64,000 nucleotides of DNA from Vaginella massiliensis (lineage in GTDB: Bacteria > Bacteroidota > Bacteroidia > Flavobacteriales > Weeksellaceae). The DNA is taken from assembly GCF_900089075.1 (NCBI RefSeq), contig NZ_LT593745.1, forward strand, positions 167,616 through 231,615, written 5' to 3'. The position numbers and the translations under genes are program-made. A model generated the notes under the pieces. It saw nothing but the letters and a program-made list of their open reading frames with translations. It made no database searches and was not told the origin of the DNA. Positions 27,594-35,565 of this stretch are shown here, in pieces (within the stretch, counting starts at the first letter, position 1; the number at the start of each line of letters is the position of its first letter).

Positions 27594-27630
27594 AAAAAAA
27601 GCACTGTACAAGAAACAGTGCTTTTTTTTT
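27594..27630. terminator. Bidirectional terminator between the reductase remnant and tRNA-Arg
   Basis: GCACTGT (27601-27607) pairs with ACAGTGC (27615-27621), loop ACAAGAA, flanked by seven A and nine T. It serves the tRNA on minus and the reductase remnant on plus. Confidence 0.85.
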
Positions 27631-27631
27631 G

Positions 27632-27705
27632 TGACCCCGGCAGGATTCAAACCTGCAACCGCTGGAGCCGAAATCCAGTATTCTATTCAGTTGAACTACG
27701 AGGCC
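27632..27705 (-). tRNA. tRNA-Arg (anticodon TCG)
   Basis: The minus strand folds into a full cloverleaf of 74 nt: acceptor GGCCTCG/CGGGGTC with two wobble pairs, D arm with GTTCAACTGAATAGAAT, anticodon stem CTGGA/TCCAG around loop TTTCGGC (anticodon TCG, codon CGA family), and T arm GCAGG/CCTGC around TTTGAAT. CCA is not encoded. A promoter (27717-27747) and a terminator flank it. Confidence 0.93.
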
Positions 27706-27716
27706 ATTTGGGTTGA

Positions 27717-27747
27717 CAAATTTAAAAAGATATCGCAAGATTCAAAA
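27717..27747 (-). promoter_or_regulatory. Promoter of tRNA-Arg
   Basis: On minus: TTTTG (27743-27747), 18-base spacer, perfect -7 TAAATTTG (27717-27724), then the mature tRNA 5' end 12 bases downstream. Confidence 0.75.
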
Positions 27748-27793
27748 TCTTTTTACAGTTAGAAATGAAAAAAGTGCCAATTGGCACTCATCA

Positions 27794-28300
27794 TTAAAAC
27801 TCCAACTGATTGATAAACTCTTCTTTCGACAAGTTGGCCGTCGGATTTTCTTTTTTAAATTTTTTGTATCGTTGGTCAATTTCTTCGGCTGCTTCTTGTT
27901 CTGCTTTATGTTGTACTTCTTCGAAAAAGGATTTTGAAAACTTCGTGTCCAACAATTCATCCATTGTTCGGATGTAGCCACTTTTGTACGCCGTCATGAT
28001 GTCGTCTCCATACAAAAGGCTGATTTGCTCCTTTTCTAACAATTGTTGCATTTTTTGCAAAGTCAGGGCATACATGCGATCTCTTGGCATTCCCATCCTA
28101 ATTTTCACATAATTTCCATTAGCAAAATCAGCTTGTGCGTCTTTTATCCCTTGTTCTTCAGACGCGTTGATATTGGATGGATTGTACAACATATCGATGG
28201 GTTGTTTATTGGTTTTTGAATTGGCATTCAAGACTTTCGATTTTTCGCAAGAGAACAACGACAAGGTGAAACTCATTGCTAGAATAAATAATTTGTTCAT
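27794..28300 (-). CDS. Lipoprotein of unknown function
   Basis: A 168-residue predicted lipoprotein (signal MNKLFILAMSFTLSLFSC, lipobox Cys at 18). The C-terminal half is charged and helical (FEEVQHKAEQEAAEEIDQRYKKFKKE). No family was recognised. It begins 2 bases after the stop of the DUF6048 gene and is thus the fourth gene of the rlmD operon. Confidence 0.68.
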   Translation of the reverse strand: MNKLFILAMSFTLSLFSCEKSKVLNANSKTNKQPIDMLYNPSNINASEEQGIKDAQADFANGNYVKIRMGMPRDRMYALTLQKMQQLLEKEQISLLYGDDIMTAYKSGYIRTMDELLDTKFSKSFFEEVQHKAEQEAAEEIDQRYKKFKKENPTANLSKEEFINQLEF

Positions 28301-28302
28301 AT

Positions 28303-29004
28303 TTAGAATAATTTATAGGTTAAACCCCAAAAAACGGGCAAATTCATTATGGTATTGTGTTTTCCATAACCTGGAATTACTTTCGATTCCAATCCATTAT
28401 CCTTTTTTCCTCCGATATAAAATGCTGGATGAATCGAGAAGTCTAAATACAAATTCTTTACCAAATTCATTCGAGCACCTGCAACCAACTCTGCCCAATA
28501 AGCATTTACTTTGTTTTGTGGTAACGCATAAGTACTCACCACCTCGCCCGTTGTGAGATCTCGAACCGGAATTTTGGTATAAGTTTGTTCGTAATGCGCA
28601 TACGCAAAACGGCTTCCTACATAAAATCCACTGGTAGGATTTGCCTCGTCTTCTGAAACCATGTAATTGAATCCTATTTTACCAAACATGCCAGAAACCT
28701 CGGCTGCCCAGCTGTTTTCGTTTATCCTATTATTACCAAAACCCACTTCTGCCACGCCATACCAAGAATTGTGTAAACGATATTGGAGCATTGCCTGAAA
28801 TTCTTTGCGGTCTGTAAAAAAAGATAAAGCAGGCGTGAAGACATCTACCCCTAGCAAAACATCGCCTCTTTGCACAACTTTGGACGGCAGGATAGTATCG
28901 GATACAACGCTATCATTCGGCGTTTGCGCGTTACAGAGGATAGAACTGATAATGATTGTAACGATTGAAAACAACGGTTTGTAAATGTAGATTGACTGTT
29001 GCAT
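28303..29004 (-). CDS. DUF6048 family secreted protein
   Basis: A 233-residue protein with a signal peptide (to ILCNAQ) and an outer-membrane beta-barrel-like body (YRLHNSWYGVAEVGFGNNRI, KIGFNYMVSEDEANPTSGFYVGSRFAYAHYEQTY, GARMNLVKNLYLDFSIHPAFYIGG, FWGLTYKLF end). It recognisably belongs to DUF6048, which in Flavobacteriia follows DUF6452 and rlmD. Its start overlaps the preceding gene by 74 bases in another frame. Function is unknown; an envelope role is inferred. Confidence 0.78.
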   Translation of the reverse strand: MQQSIYIYKPLFSIVTIIISSILCNAQTPNDSVVSDTILPSKVVQRGDVLLGVDVFTPALSFFTDRKEFQAMLQYRLHNSWYGVAEVGFGNNRINENSWAAEVSGMFGKIGFNYMVSEDEANPTSGFYVGSRFAYAHYEQTYTKIPVRDLTTGEVVSTYALPQNKVNAYWAELVAGARMNLVKNLYLDFSIHPAFYIGGKKDNGLESKVIPGYGKHNTIMNLPVFWGLTYKLF

Positions 29005-29551
29005 TGTCTGAGATATCTTTGGTTATGGGTTTTACGTTTTTTATCCAACCATCGGGTTGAGCTAACTGATAGTTTACGTTATCGAAAATAATTTTTCCAC
29101 CACACGAAGTGTTTTCGAACGCCTGTCCCAACTCGTAACGCATGGTCAAAATATCGCGTTGCGTTCGCCTATAACCGATGATGATTCTCTGCCCTTGCTC
29201 ATTGAGGTGATAATCGCCATTTGCAAGAGTGTCGTACACCGGCAGGTCGGAGCGTCGATAGATTTCAAAAACAATCGGATGATTGGCAGAATCTTTCACG
29301 AAAGGCAGATTGAATTGGCGTCCATAAAGCTTACGATGATTGGCGTATTGATAGACGGTATTTCCGTTCTCATCGACACCCAAGATTTGATTATAATATA
29401 AGGTATCGGTAAAAACCTCATCGGTTTCTACATTTCGCAACTCCAAAGTAAGCTCTGGGGCAGCGCTTGGGGTACAAATATCTTCGTCTAAACAACTTAC
29501 CGCAAACGCACAACCTAAAAATAACGCAAATCGAGGGATTCCAAATTTCAT
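28931..29551 (-). CDS. DUF6452 family lipoprotein
   Basis: A 206-residue predicted lipoprotein or secreted protein (MKFGIPRFALFLGCAFAVSC, Cys at 20; EDICTPSAAPELTLELRN follows). DUF6452 features include FTDTLYYN, KLYGRQFNLPFVKDSANHPI and YRRTQRDILTMRYELGQAFENTSCGGKIIFDNV. It lies 3 bases after rlmD. The C-terminus runs 74 bases into the next gene, longer than expected if the usual stop had been kept. Confidence 0.78.
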   Translation of the reverse strand: MKFGIPRFALFLGCAFAVSCLDEDICTPSAAPELTLELRNVETDEVFTDTLYYNQILGVDENGNTVYQYANHRKLYGRQFNLPFVKDSANHPIVFEIYRRSDLPVYDTLANGDYHLNEQGQRIIIGYRRTQRDILTMRYELGQAFENTSCGGKIIFDNVNYQLAQPDGWIKNVKPITKDISDNATVNLHLQTVVFNRYNHYQFYPL

Positions 29552-29554
29552 ACA

Positions 29555-30976
29555 CTAAGCTTCTTTTCGTTCTAAAAGTACAATATTTTCTACATGATGC
29601 GTTTGCGGAAACATATCTACGGGTTGCACTTTTACTATATTGTACTGTTCTTTCATCATCTCTAAATCTCGAGCTTGCGTTGCCGAGTTACACGATACAT
29701 ACACCACGCGTTTCGGATTCATAAACAAGATGTTTTCTACCACTTTTTTGTGCATTCCGTCTCTTGGCGGATCGGTGATGACCACATCTGGAATGCCGTG
29801 TTGCTCGATAAATTCCTGATTCAAGACTTCTTTCATATCGCCACAGTAGAACTCACAATTATCGATTTTATTTTGTTTTGCAGCAGCTTTCGCAGCCTCT
29901 ATCGCTTCTGCAACCGATTCTACACCAATTATTTTCCGAGCTTTTTTGGCAACGAATTGTGCTATGGTTCCAGTACCTGTGTACAAATCATACACCAATT
30001 CTTCACCAGTGAGTCCAGCAAATTCGCGGGTCAATTTGTACAATTCATAGGCTTGTTTCGGATTGGTCTGATAGAATGATTTTGGTCCTATCTTGAAATG
30101 CAAATCCTCCATTTGTTCGGTAATGTATTCCTTTCCCGAATACACTTGAATAGCAAGATCGTACACCGAATCGTTTTGTTTCGGATTGATCGCATACAAT
30201 AGTGAGGTGATTTCTGGAAATTTATTTTTCAGGTTTTCTAAGAATGCTTCTCGTTTTTCTTTTTCTTCTCTGTAGAACTGAACCAAAACCATCAATTCGC
30301 CATTTTGCGACGTTCTGATCATCAATGTTCTGAGTAAACCTTCTTGCTCCTGCAAATCGAAAAAGTCGAGTTGATGCTCGATTGCGTATCGTTTCACTTC
30401 TTGCCTTATGGCGTTGGAAGGATCGCGTTGCAAGTAACAAGTTTCAATGTCCAACACTTTCGACCATGCTCCAGGAATATGAAATCCGACCGCATCGCGA
30501 TCATTGAATTCTTTACCCGATTGGATTTCTTCTAAGGTAAGCCAACGTGCATTAGAAAAGGTAAATTCTAATTTATTACGATAAAAATACTGTTCTTCTG
30601 ACCCCAAAATCGGTACAATTTCAGCATCCAAATCTTTGAATCCGCCAATTCGAACCAAATTGTTGATAACCTCATCATGCTTGAATTTCAATTGTGCATC
30701 GTAACGCATATCTTGCCATTTGCAACCACCGCACACGCCAAAATGCGAGCAAACAGGCTCTACTCGATAGGGCGACGCGTGATGCAAGGCGATAGCTTGA
30801 CCTTCGAGGTAATTGCTTTTCTTTTTTGAGACCTGCACATCTACCACATCGCCCGGAATCGCCCCTTTGATCAAGACGGTTTTCCCTTCATCTGTTTTCC
30901 CTATAGAAATACCTTTGGCTCCAGCTCGTAGAACTTCTATATTATTTAGGATTATCGTTTTTCTCTTTCTCACCAT
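29555..30976 (-). CDS. rlmD: 23S rRNA (uracil(1939)-C5)-methyltransferase RlmD
   Basis: A 473-residue SAM-dependent RNA methyltransferase. It has an N-terminal TRAM-like domain (about 5-60), the [4Fe-4S] cysteine cluster in PVCSHFGVCGGCKWQDM, the SAM-binding motif VYDLYTGTGTIAQFVA, the DPPRDGMHKKV motif and the catalytic Cys in YVSCNSATQARDL. Its Fe-S cluster would depend on the suf operon. Its ATG is exactly four bases after the -7 box TACCTTTG, which predicts a leaderless mRNA. The DUF6452, DUF6048 and lipoprotein genes follow in one operon. Confidence 0.92.
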   Translation of the reverse strand: MVRKRKTIILNNIEVLRAGAKGISIGKTDEGKTVLIKGAIPGDVVDVQVSKKKSNYLEGQAIALHHASPYRVEPVCSHFGVCGGCKWQDMRYDAQLKFKHDEVINNLVRIGGFKDLDAEIVPILGSEEQYFYRNKLEFTFSNARWLTLEEIQSGKEFNDRDAVGFHIPGAWSKVLDIETCYLQRDPSNAIRQEVKRYAIEHQLDFFDLQEQEGLLRTLMIRTSQNGELMVLVQFYREEKEKREAFLENLKNKFPEITSLLYAINPKQNDSVYDLAIQVYSGKEYITEQMEDLHFKIGPKSFYQTNPKQAYELYKLTREFAGLTGEELVYDLYTGTGTIAQFVAKKARKIIGVESVAEAIEAAKAAAKQNKIDNCEFYCGDMKEVLNQEFIEQHGIPDVVITDPPRDGMHKKVVENILFMNPKRVVYVSCNSATQARDLEMMKEQYNIVKVQPVDMFPQTHHVENIVLLERKEA

Positions 30977-30980
30977 TCTA

Positions 30981-30988
30981 CAAAGGTA
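30981..30988 (-). promoter_or_regulatory. -7 element of the rlmD operon
   Basis: On minus: TACCTTTG, TAGA, ATG. A perfect -7 element with four bases to the start codon. Confidence 0.65.
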
Positions 30989-31060
30989 AAATTTTATGCG
31001 GTATGAAGGTGTTTTTAATGCAATGTTCTGAGCAACTTGTACTTTTTCTGACCGAAAAAA

Positions 31061-32014
31061 TCATAAAGCATAGTTTACAAAAACTCCCATTCTATTTTTT
31101 GCTTCTACTTCGCCAGCGTTGAGATTGGAAGAAAGTGTTTGATAGTACTCTAGTCCTAAATTTATTTTTTTGTGCGATAATTCTAGCGCGTATTTCATGA
31201 GTTGCAAATCGCCTTTGGTCTTTGGGATTTTTTCTCCAAACTGTTTATTAGCCTCATAAATTTCGTTCTGAAAGCCGATTTTCGCATTAATTCCGCCATT
31301 TTCCAACGGAAAAAAGCGTTGCATTTGCAACAATTGATTCCACTGATTTCCGAATCGATATTTTTTCTTGTTTTCAGATTTTATGGTATAATCCGTAATC
31401 AATTGCAGGGCATTGTTTTGATATTGTAAGTGATAATGCAAAGCCAATTGAGTGTCCCAACTCCCCGTGCCAAGCTGGAAACTCGGATTGGAGGTTTCGG
31501 TAGATTTCTCATCGAATTTTGCAACAGGAATTTTCAGACCACTTGCCAAAGATAATTGATGATGCATTTGTTTTTCTTCTGATGACTTAGTTTTTAGAAC
31601 TTGCACTATTGTAGTAAGATTTACATCGCCAAAACCGTTTATTTTGTCGTTATTTCTTCCTTTTTTTTCATGAAAATGATAAGGAATTGTGGCTGCGATT
31701 ACCATTCTATCGTTTAAGGGAAAACGCATCCAAATCATGGTGGTCTGGAAATGTTGCTTTTGCGAAAGCTGTTTGCTAAACGCATCTTCTTGCGCATGGT
31801 AATGTTGGTAGAGATAGCGTATGCCTACAAATTTGTTTTCTATAAGGGATTCTATCCCACTATTCATCGCAGAAACAGAGCATCCGCAGGCATCACAATC
31901 GACTTCGGGCGAAAAATATTGCGCATGAATAGAATCAGCCGAGACGGAAGCCCAACTATTTGAACTACAAAACAATAATAAAATAATGATAAGATAGAAA
32001 TGAATTTTTGTCAT
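31061..32014 (-). CDS. Outer-membrane beta-barrel-like protein of the copper cluster
   Basis: A 317-residue protein with a signal peptide (MTKIHFYLIIILLLFCSSNSWA), then a Cys motif CDACGCS near the mature N-terminus. The rest shows alternating barrel-like strands (FVGIRYLYQHYHA, MVIAATIPYHFHEK, GDVNLTTIVQVLK, QLGTGSWDTQLALHYHLQY, MGVFVNYAL end) like the transporter/MetA-pathway phenol-degradation barrel families. The ATG at 32014 is preferred to 32038 because it starts the signal peptide. It is the last gene of the copper cluster, 10 bases after the di-haem peroxidase gene. Metal transport or sensing is inference only. Confidence 0.65.
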   Translation of the reverse strand: MTKIHFYLIIILLLFCSSNSWASVSADSIHAQYFSPEVDCDACGCSVSAMNSGIESLIENKFVGIRYLYQHYHAQEDAFSKQLSQKQHFQTTMIWMRFPLNDRMVIAATIPYHFHEKKGRNNDKINGFGDVNLTTIVQVLKTKSSEEKQMHHQLSLASGLKIPVAKFDEKSTETSNPSFQLGTGSWDTQLALHYHLQYQNNALQLITDYTIKSENKKKYRFGNQWNQLLQMQRFFPLENGGINAKIGFQNEIYEANKQFGEKIPKTKGDLQLMKYALELSHKKINLGLEYYQTLSSNLNAGEVEAKNRMGVFVNYAL

Positions 32015-32024
32015 GATAATAAAA

Positions 32025-33068
32025 TTAGAATTCTGCATAGGCAGGATTATTGATAAACGTCGTATCGGTAAGCGTATGAAGAAAAGCGATAATGGCTGTT
32101 TTCTCTTCGTTGGTCATCGCAATTCCGGGGCGAGCACCTTGTAGAAAAATAGTGTCTAAATTTTTTGAAGCGCGGATACCATGGCTATAATGATTGAGCA
32201 CCGCCTCTAAACTATAAAAACGTCCATCGTGCATATAAGGTGCTGTGAGTTCTACATTTCGCAAACTTGGCACTCGAAACTTCATCCAATCTACCGAATC
32301 TAAGGTTACTCTAAATCGACCTGCATCTTGGTATTGAGGATCATAATACAAGCCTGTATTTCTAAAACTTTGGTCGGTCTGCAATGTTCCAGAATGGCAC
32401 GTGCTGCATTTGTTTTGAAACAAAACTAAGCCTCTGTGTTCTTCTGTACTTAGCTTTATTTTTCCTTGTAGGTATTTATCGTACTTTGAATCAGAAGAAA
32501 TTACGCTTCGCATAAACTGTTCCAACGCCGAAAGTATTCTATAACCATCAATCTTTTCGTCACCAAAAACTATCCGAAAATATTTTCTATATTCCGCATC
32601 ATTTTTAAGTTTTTCGATCACTTCTTCCATTGCGCTATCCATCTCTTCGAAAGTGGTGATCGGTATCAGCGGTTGCAAACGAAGATCGTGAAGAACGCCA
32701 TCCCAATTGAAATGTTTCACAAAGGCAAGATTCTGTATTGGTGGCGCATTGCGAATTCCCAATCGCCCATCTATCCCATGGCTTACATTGTGACCGTGAT
32801 GGGTAAACGCATTTTCTTGTATATGGCAAGACCCACAAGAAATCGTGTTGTTTCTAGACAGTCGACCATCGTAGAATAGTTTTCTACCCAATTCTACTCC
32901 GAGTTTGGTGAGCGGTTTTTGGGCAGAAGTGTTTGTTATTGTTGGAAAATATTCTGGATACTGCAACACATATTCTTCGTCTATAAGTGGTTCTCCTACG
33001 TCGATATCATCGGTGATGCAACCCACAAATAGCACCGACAAGATGAAAACAAAAACGACTTTTTTCAT
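32025..33068 (-). CDS. Di-haem cytochrome c peroxidase family lipoprotein, MbnH-like
   Basis: A 347-residue predicted lipoprotein (MKKVVFVFILSVLFVGC, Cys at 17). It carries two haem c motifs, C78-G-S-C81-H82 and C221-S-T-C224-H225, with the conserved context KLFYDGRLSRNNTISCGSCH and the di-haem peroxidase segments NWDG, RVPSLRNVELTAPYMHDGRF. This is the CcpA/MauG family. Since it sits 4 bases after an MbnP gene it is best called MbnH-like: in the methanobactin system MbnH oxidises a Trp of MbnP to kynurenine. The start at 33068 matches the lipoprotein signal; 33107 does not. Confidence 0.85.
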   Translation of the reverse strand: MKKVVFVFILSVLFVGCITDDIDVGEPLIDEEYVLQYPEYFPTITNTSAQKPLTKLGVELGRKLFYDGRLSRNNTISCGSCHIQENAFTHHGHNVSHGIDGRLGIRNAPPIQNLAFVKHFNWDGVLHDLRLQPLIPITTFEEMDSAMEEVIEKLKNDAEYRKYFRIVFGDEKIDGYRILSALEQFMRSVISSDSKYDKYLQGKIKLSTEEHRGLVLFQNKCSTCHSGTLQTDQSFRNTGLYYDPQYQDAGRFRVTLDSVDWMKFRVPSLRNVELTAPYMHDGRFYSLEAVLNHYSHGIRASKNLDTIFLQGARPGIAMTNEEKTAIIAFLHTLTDTTFINNPAYAEF

Positions 33069-33072
33069 CGGG

Positions 33073-33927
33073 CTAATTGTTTTTCGGCGCCTCATCATTA
33101 TGCACATGATCTACACGAAACATCCCAGACAAATTATTGGTAACCTCTACCATAAAGGGCGAAGAACCCATCGTATCATCGTTGGTATCATCGAGCAGAA
33201 GTTTTTTATCGCCACTCAAAAAATTATTCAGATTTGCCATGATATGGATAGAGGGTTTCACTTTCGTACTCACTCTTGCAGTTGTTGGCAAATTGAGTTC
33301 TATTACACGATACAAATCAGCGGTTTGGTTTGCCGTTACATTTCCCATATTTCCTGTATGGTTTTTGTAGGGTTTAGTCGGAAATTCTTGTCCGTATTTT
33401 CCTTCTAATTTCACAAAAACATAACCCGACGCCCAAGACCAAGTCATGCCTTGTTGTTTGGCTTCGTTCCAAAATTTTGCCTGCCCATCATGTCCCAAGA
33501 GATAAGCCGATTGGTGGATTCCTAAACCAAATCGCAGCTTGGTATACTTGCGTTGCGGAATATCTTTCAGTTGCACATAAACAATGTTGGCTCGTGCATT
33601 TTCTTGGTTGATGACAAAAGCTCCTTGATCTGGATTGTTATAATGATAAGAAAAAACTTGTCCGTTTTCATCGATCAGTTCTATATTGCTAATGATGTAT
33701 TTTAGGGTAGAAAAATTATGAAATTGCCCCAATGCAGATTGCTGAGTGGTAGCACCAAGCACAATTCCGCCTACACCTTCGAAGCCGTTTTCGAATTTCA
33801 GTTCTAATTCGCCATCTTTCGATTCATCTATCTTTGCAAAATCATCGTCTGATTTACACGCTGTAAAAAAACTTAAGAATAACAGGCTCAATCCTATTGA
33901 TAGAGCTAATTTAGAATATTTGTACAT
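33073..33927 (-). CDS. MbnP family copper-binding lipoprotein
   Basis: A 284-residue predicted lipoprotein (signal to FFTAC, Cys at 24). Family features are the first strand ELELKFENGFEGVGGIVLG, the central FSTLKYIISNIELID and LRFGLGIHQSAY, and above all the Trp-rich motif KFWNEAKQQGMTWSWASGY (W153, W163, W165). MbnP of methanotrophs binds copper through a kynurenine made from Trp by MbnH. The partner gene follows immediately. That this protein is modified and binds copper is inference from family and pairing. Confidence 0.85.
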   Translation of the reverse strand: MYKYSKLALSIGLSLLFLSFFTACKSDDDFAKIDESKDGELELKFENGFEGVGGIVLGATTQQSALGQFHNFSTLKYIISNIELIDENGQVFSYHYNNPDQGAFVINQENARANIVYVQLKDIPQRKYTKLRFGLGIHQSAYLLGHDGQAKFWNEAKQQGMTWSWASGYVFVKLEGKYGQEFPTKPYKNHTGNMGNVTANQTADLYRVIELNLPTTARVSTKVKPSIHIMANLNNFLSGDKKLLLDDTNDDTMGSSPFMVEVTNNLSGMFRVDHVHNDEAPKNN

Positions 33928-34030
33928 GATTATTTTTTTGTTGATTTTTGAGCATAGTTATCGCCTGCGCTTTCTTTTTATCGAAAAAAACGTCGATTTA
34001 TGCTCTACTAATTTTTTGTTAGGAAACTAC

Positions 34031-34690
34031 CTAAGGTTGTTCATTTAATAATTTACGAATGTCTTCGATTAAGAGTTCCACCTCTGGGTGATATTCTCCT
34101 TGCAACGATGGTTTTTTGCCTTCTGGATCTAAATAATTTAATCCAGAATAATACAACATAGGTAAACCGTTTGGCAAATATCGGCTTCTGATTTTTCCGT
34201 TTTTGTCTACCAGAGCGAATTTACCACTATGATCCAACCCAGTTGCTTGTGAAACGTCTTCAACATAGATGTTAAACTCTTTACTCAAAGTTTGGATATA
34301 TGCCCTATCGCCAGTCAAATGATGCCAATTCTTAGATTTCACCCCAATTTTTCGAGCATACTCTGCCAAACGTTGCGGCGTATCTCTTTTGGGATCGATC
34401 GTAATCGACAAAATACCAAAATCTGGATGCTGAATTTCGTCTTCTATCGACCTCAAATTCATGCTCATCACAGGGCAAATCGTAGGGCAACTGGTAAAGA
34501 AGAATTCAACAACATAGACTTTCCCCAACATGGAATTGCGGGTAATGGTTTTCCCATTTTGATCGGTCAACGAAAATTCTGGGACTTCCATCACGGTAAA
34601 AAGCTCGTCTTTCTTGCTGAATTTGTACCAAACAACTGCTATGGAAAATACCAAAAAGGCGCCCACAAAATACAGCATTCGTTTACTCAT
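34031..34690 (-). CDS. SCO1/SenC family copper chaperone or thiol-disulfide protein
   Basis: A 219-residue membrane-anchored periplasmic thioredoxin-fold protein (TM at about 5-22). The copper site is C68-x3-C72 in FFFTSCPTICP and H154 in GLDHSGKFAL. The ITIDPKRDTPQRLAEYA segment is typical of SCO proteins, which deliver copper to the CuA site of cytochrome oxidase. No oxidase genes are nearby, so a role in the surrounding copper cluster is plausible. Its start overlaps the YHS lipoprotein gene by 8 bases. Confidence 0.9.
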   Translation of the reverse strand: MSKRMLYFVGAFLVFSIAVVWYKFSKKDELFTVMEVPEFSLTDQNGKTITRNSMLGKVYVVEFFFTSCPTICPVMSMNLRSIEDEIQHPDFGILSITIDPKRDTPQRLAEYARKIGVKSKNWHHLTGDRAYIQTLSKEFNIYVEDVSQATGLDHSGKFALVDKNGKIRSRYLPNGLPMLYYSGLNYLDPEGKKPSLQGEYHPEVELLIEDIRKLLNEQP

Positions 34691-34955
34691 TGATGTATTT
34701 TTCTGGTTCTTTTAAAAATTCTTCTTTGCAAAGGCTAGAGCAAAATCCAAATACCTTAGCATGATAATGCACGGTATCCGACAGATGTTCAGAAGTTTTC
34801 ATGCCGCAAACTGGGTCTATCTCGTTTGTCACCTCAACATCCATTTGCTTTTCTGCAGCCATATGATGGGCTTTTTTCACTTGAGGTTCGGTTTTCGTCT
34901 CACAAGAAGTCAACACGAAAACGCTAAGTATACTGGGAATAATTATTTTTTTCAT
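34683..34955 (-). CDS. YHS domain lipoprotein
   Basis: A 90-residue lipoprotein (MKKIIIPSILSVFVLTSC, Cys at 18) with a metal-binding YHS domain: DPVCGM (C50) and FCSSLCKEEF (C72, C76). A His-rich linker AHHMAAEKQM precedes the domain. YHS/TRASH domains bind soft metals such as copper. It overlaps the SCO1 start by 8 bases, indicating coupling. It sits 139 bases after the small Cys protein. Confidence 0.85.
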   Translation of the reverse strand: MKKIIIPSILSVFVLTSCETKTEPQVKKAHHMAAEKQMDVEVTNEIDPVCGMKTSEHLSDTVHYHAKVFGFCSSLCKEEFLKEPEKYINE

Positions 34956-35094
34956 CGTTTATTTTTTTCTTCAACTCATCTTCTTTTAATGGAAATGAGT
35001 CTAATTATTAAATCAATATTTTTTTATAAATAATGGCTTATTTTGATAGTTTTTATTAACCAAAATAAAAAATTAAAATCATCAATAAAAAAAA

Positions 35095-35469
35095 CTAAAC
35101 GATGTTGGGCGGTTGCCAAACTTTGCGAAGATGCGGGTCAGAAAAATTCAAAACCGTATAAAAAAGTGTTTTATCTTTTTTTGTCGATGGTAGAAAATAA
35201 TCTTGGTGTGTAGCAAGGACGACGACAAAAAAATCTGCATTGTTTATTTTGGGTTGTGTTTGTTTTTGGGTATCCCGATCAGTCGAAAAATCGTCTTCAA
35301 ACTGCTCAGACAAATAACATTTTCCGTTGCACAACAGCTCTGGGCGTTCTACATTCACACAATATTCCGTTACGATTTTATCGTATTGCAACACGTATTC
35401 TACCATGGGCAACAGTGGCCTGAAACCCATCATCAGAATCATTAGTATGTAGAAAATGTTTTTTGACAC
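35095..35469 (-). CDS. Small Cys-containing secreted protein heading the copper cluster
   Basis: A 124-residue protein with a hydrophobic N-terminus (MSKNIFYILMILMMGFRPLLP) and a conserved YCVNVERPELLCNGKCYL segment (C37, C47, C51). The C-terminus ends WQPPNIV, with a Pro-Pro like the HYC_CC_PP protein at 26 kb. It is a recurring Bacteroidota family without assigned function. The start is GTG. A perfect -7 box lies 17 bases upstream. Metal binding is inferred from the CNGKC motif and context. Confidence 0.72.
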   Translation of the reverse strand: MSKNIFYILMILMMGFRPLLPMVEYVLQYDKIVTEYCVNVERPELLCNGKCYLSEQFEDDFSTDRDTQKQTQPKINNADFFVVVLATHQDYFLPSTKKDKTLFYTVLNFSDPHLRKVWQPPNIV

Positions 35470-35486
35470 CGAATATTTTTCACATT

Positions 35487-35494
35487 CAAATTTA
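35487..35494 (-). promoter_or_regulatory. -7 element of the copper cluster
   Basis: On minus: TAAATTTG, perfect, 17 bases before the GTG start. No clear palindromic operator was seen around it. Confidence 0.55.
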
Positions 35495-35565
35495 AGTTAA
35501 TTTCAGCATCTTATCCATGATTTTATTCAGGTTTTTCTTTATATTCGGTTTAAGATTAGAAAAAA

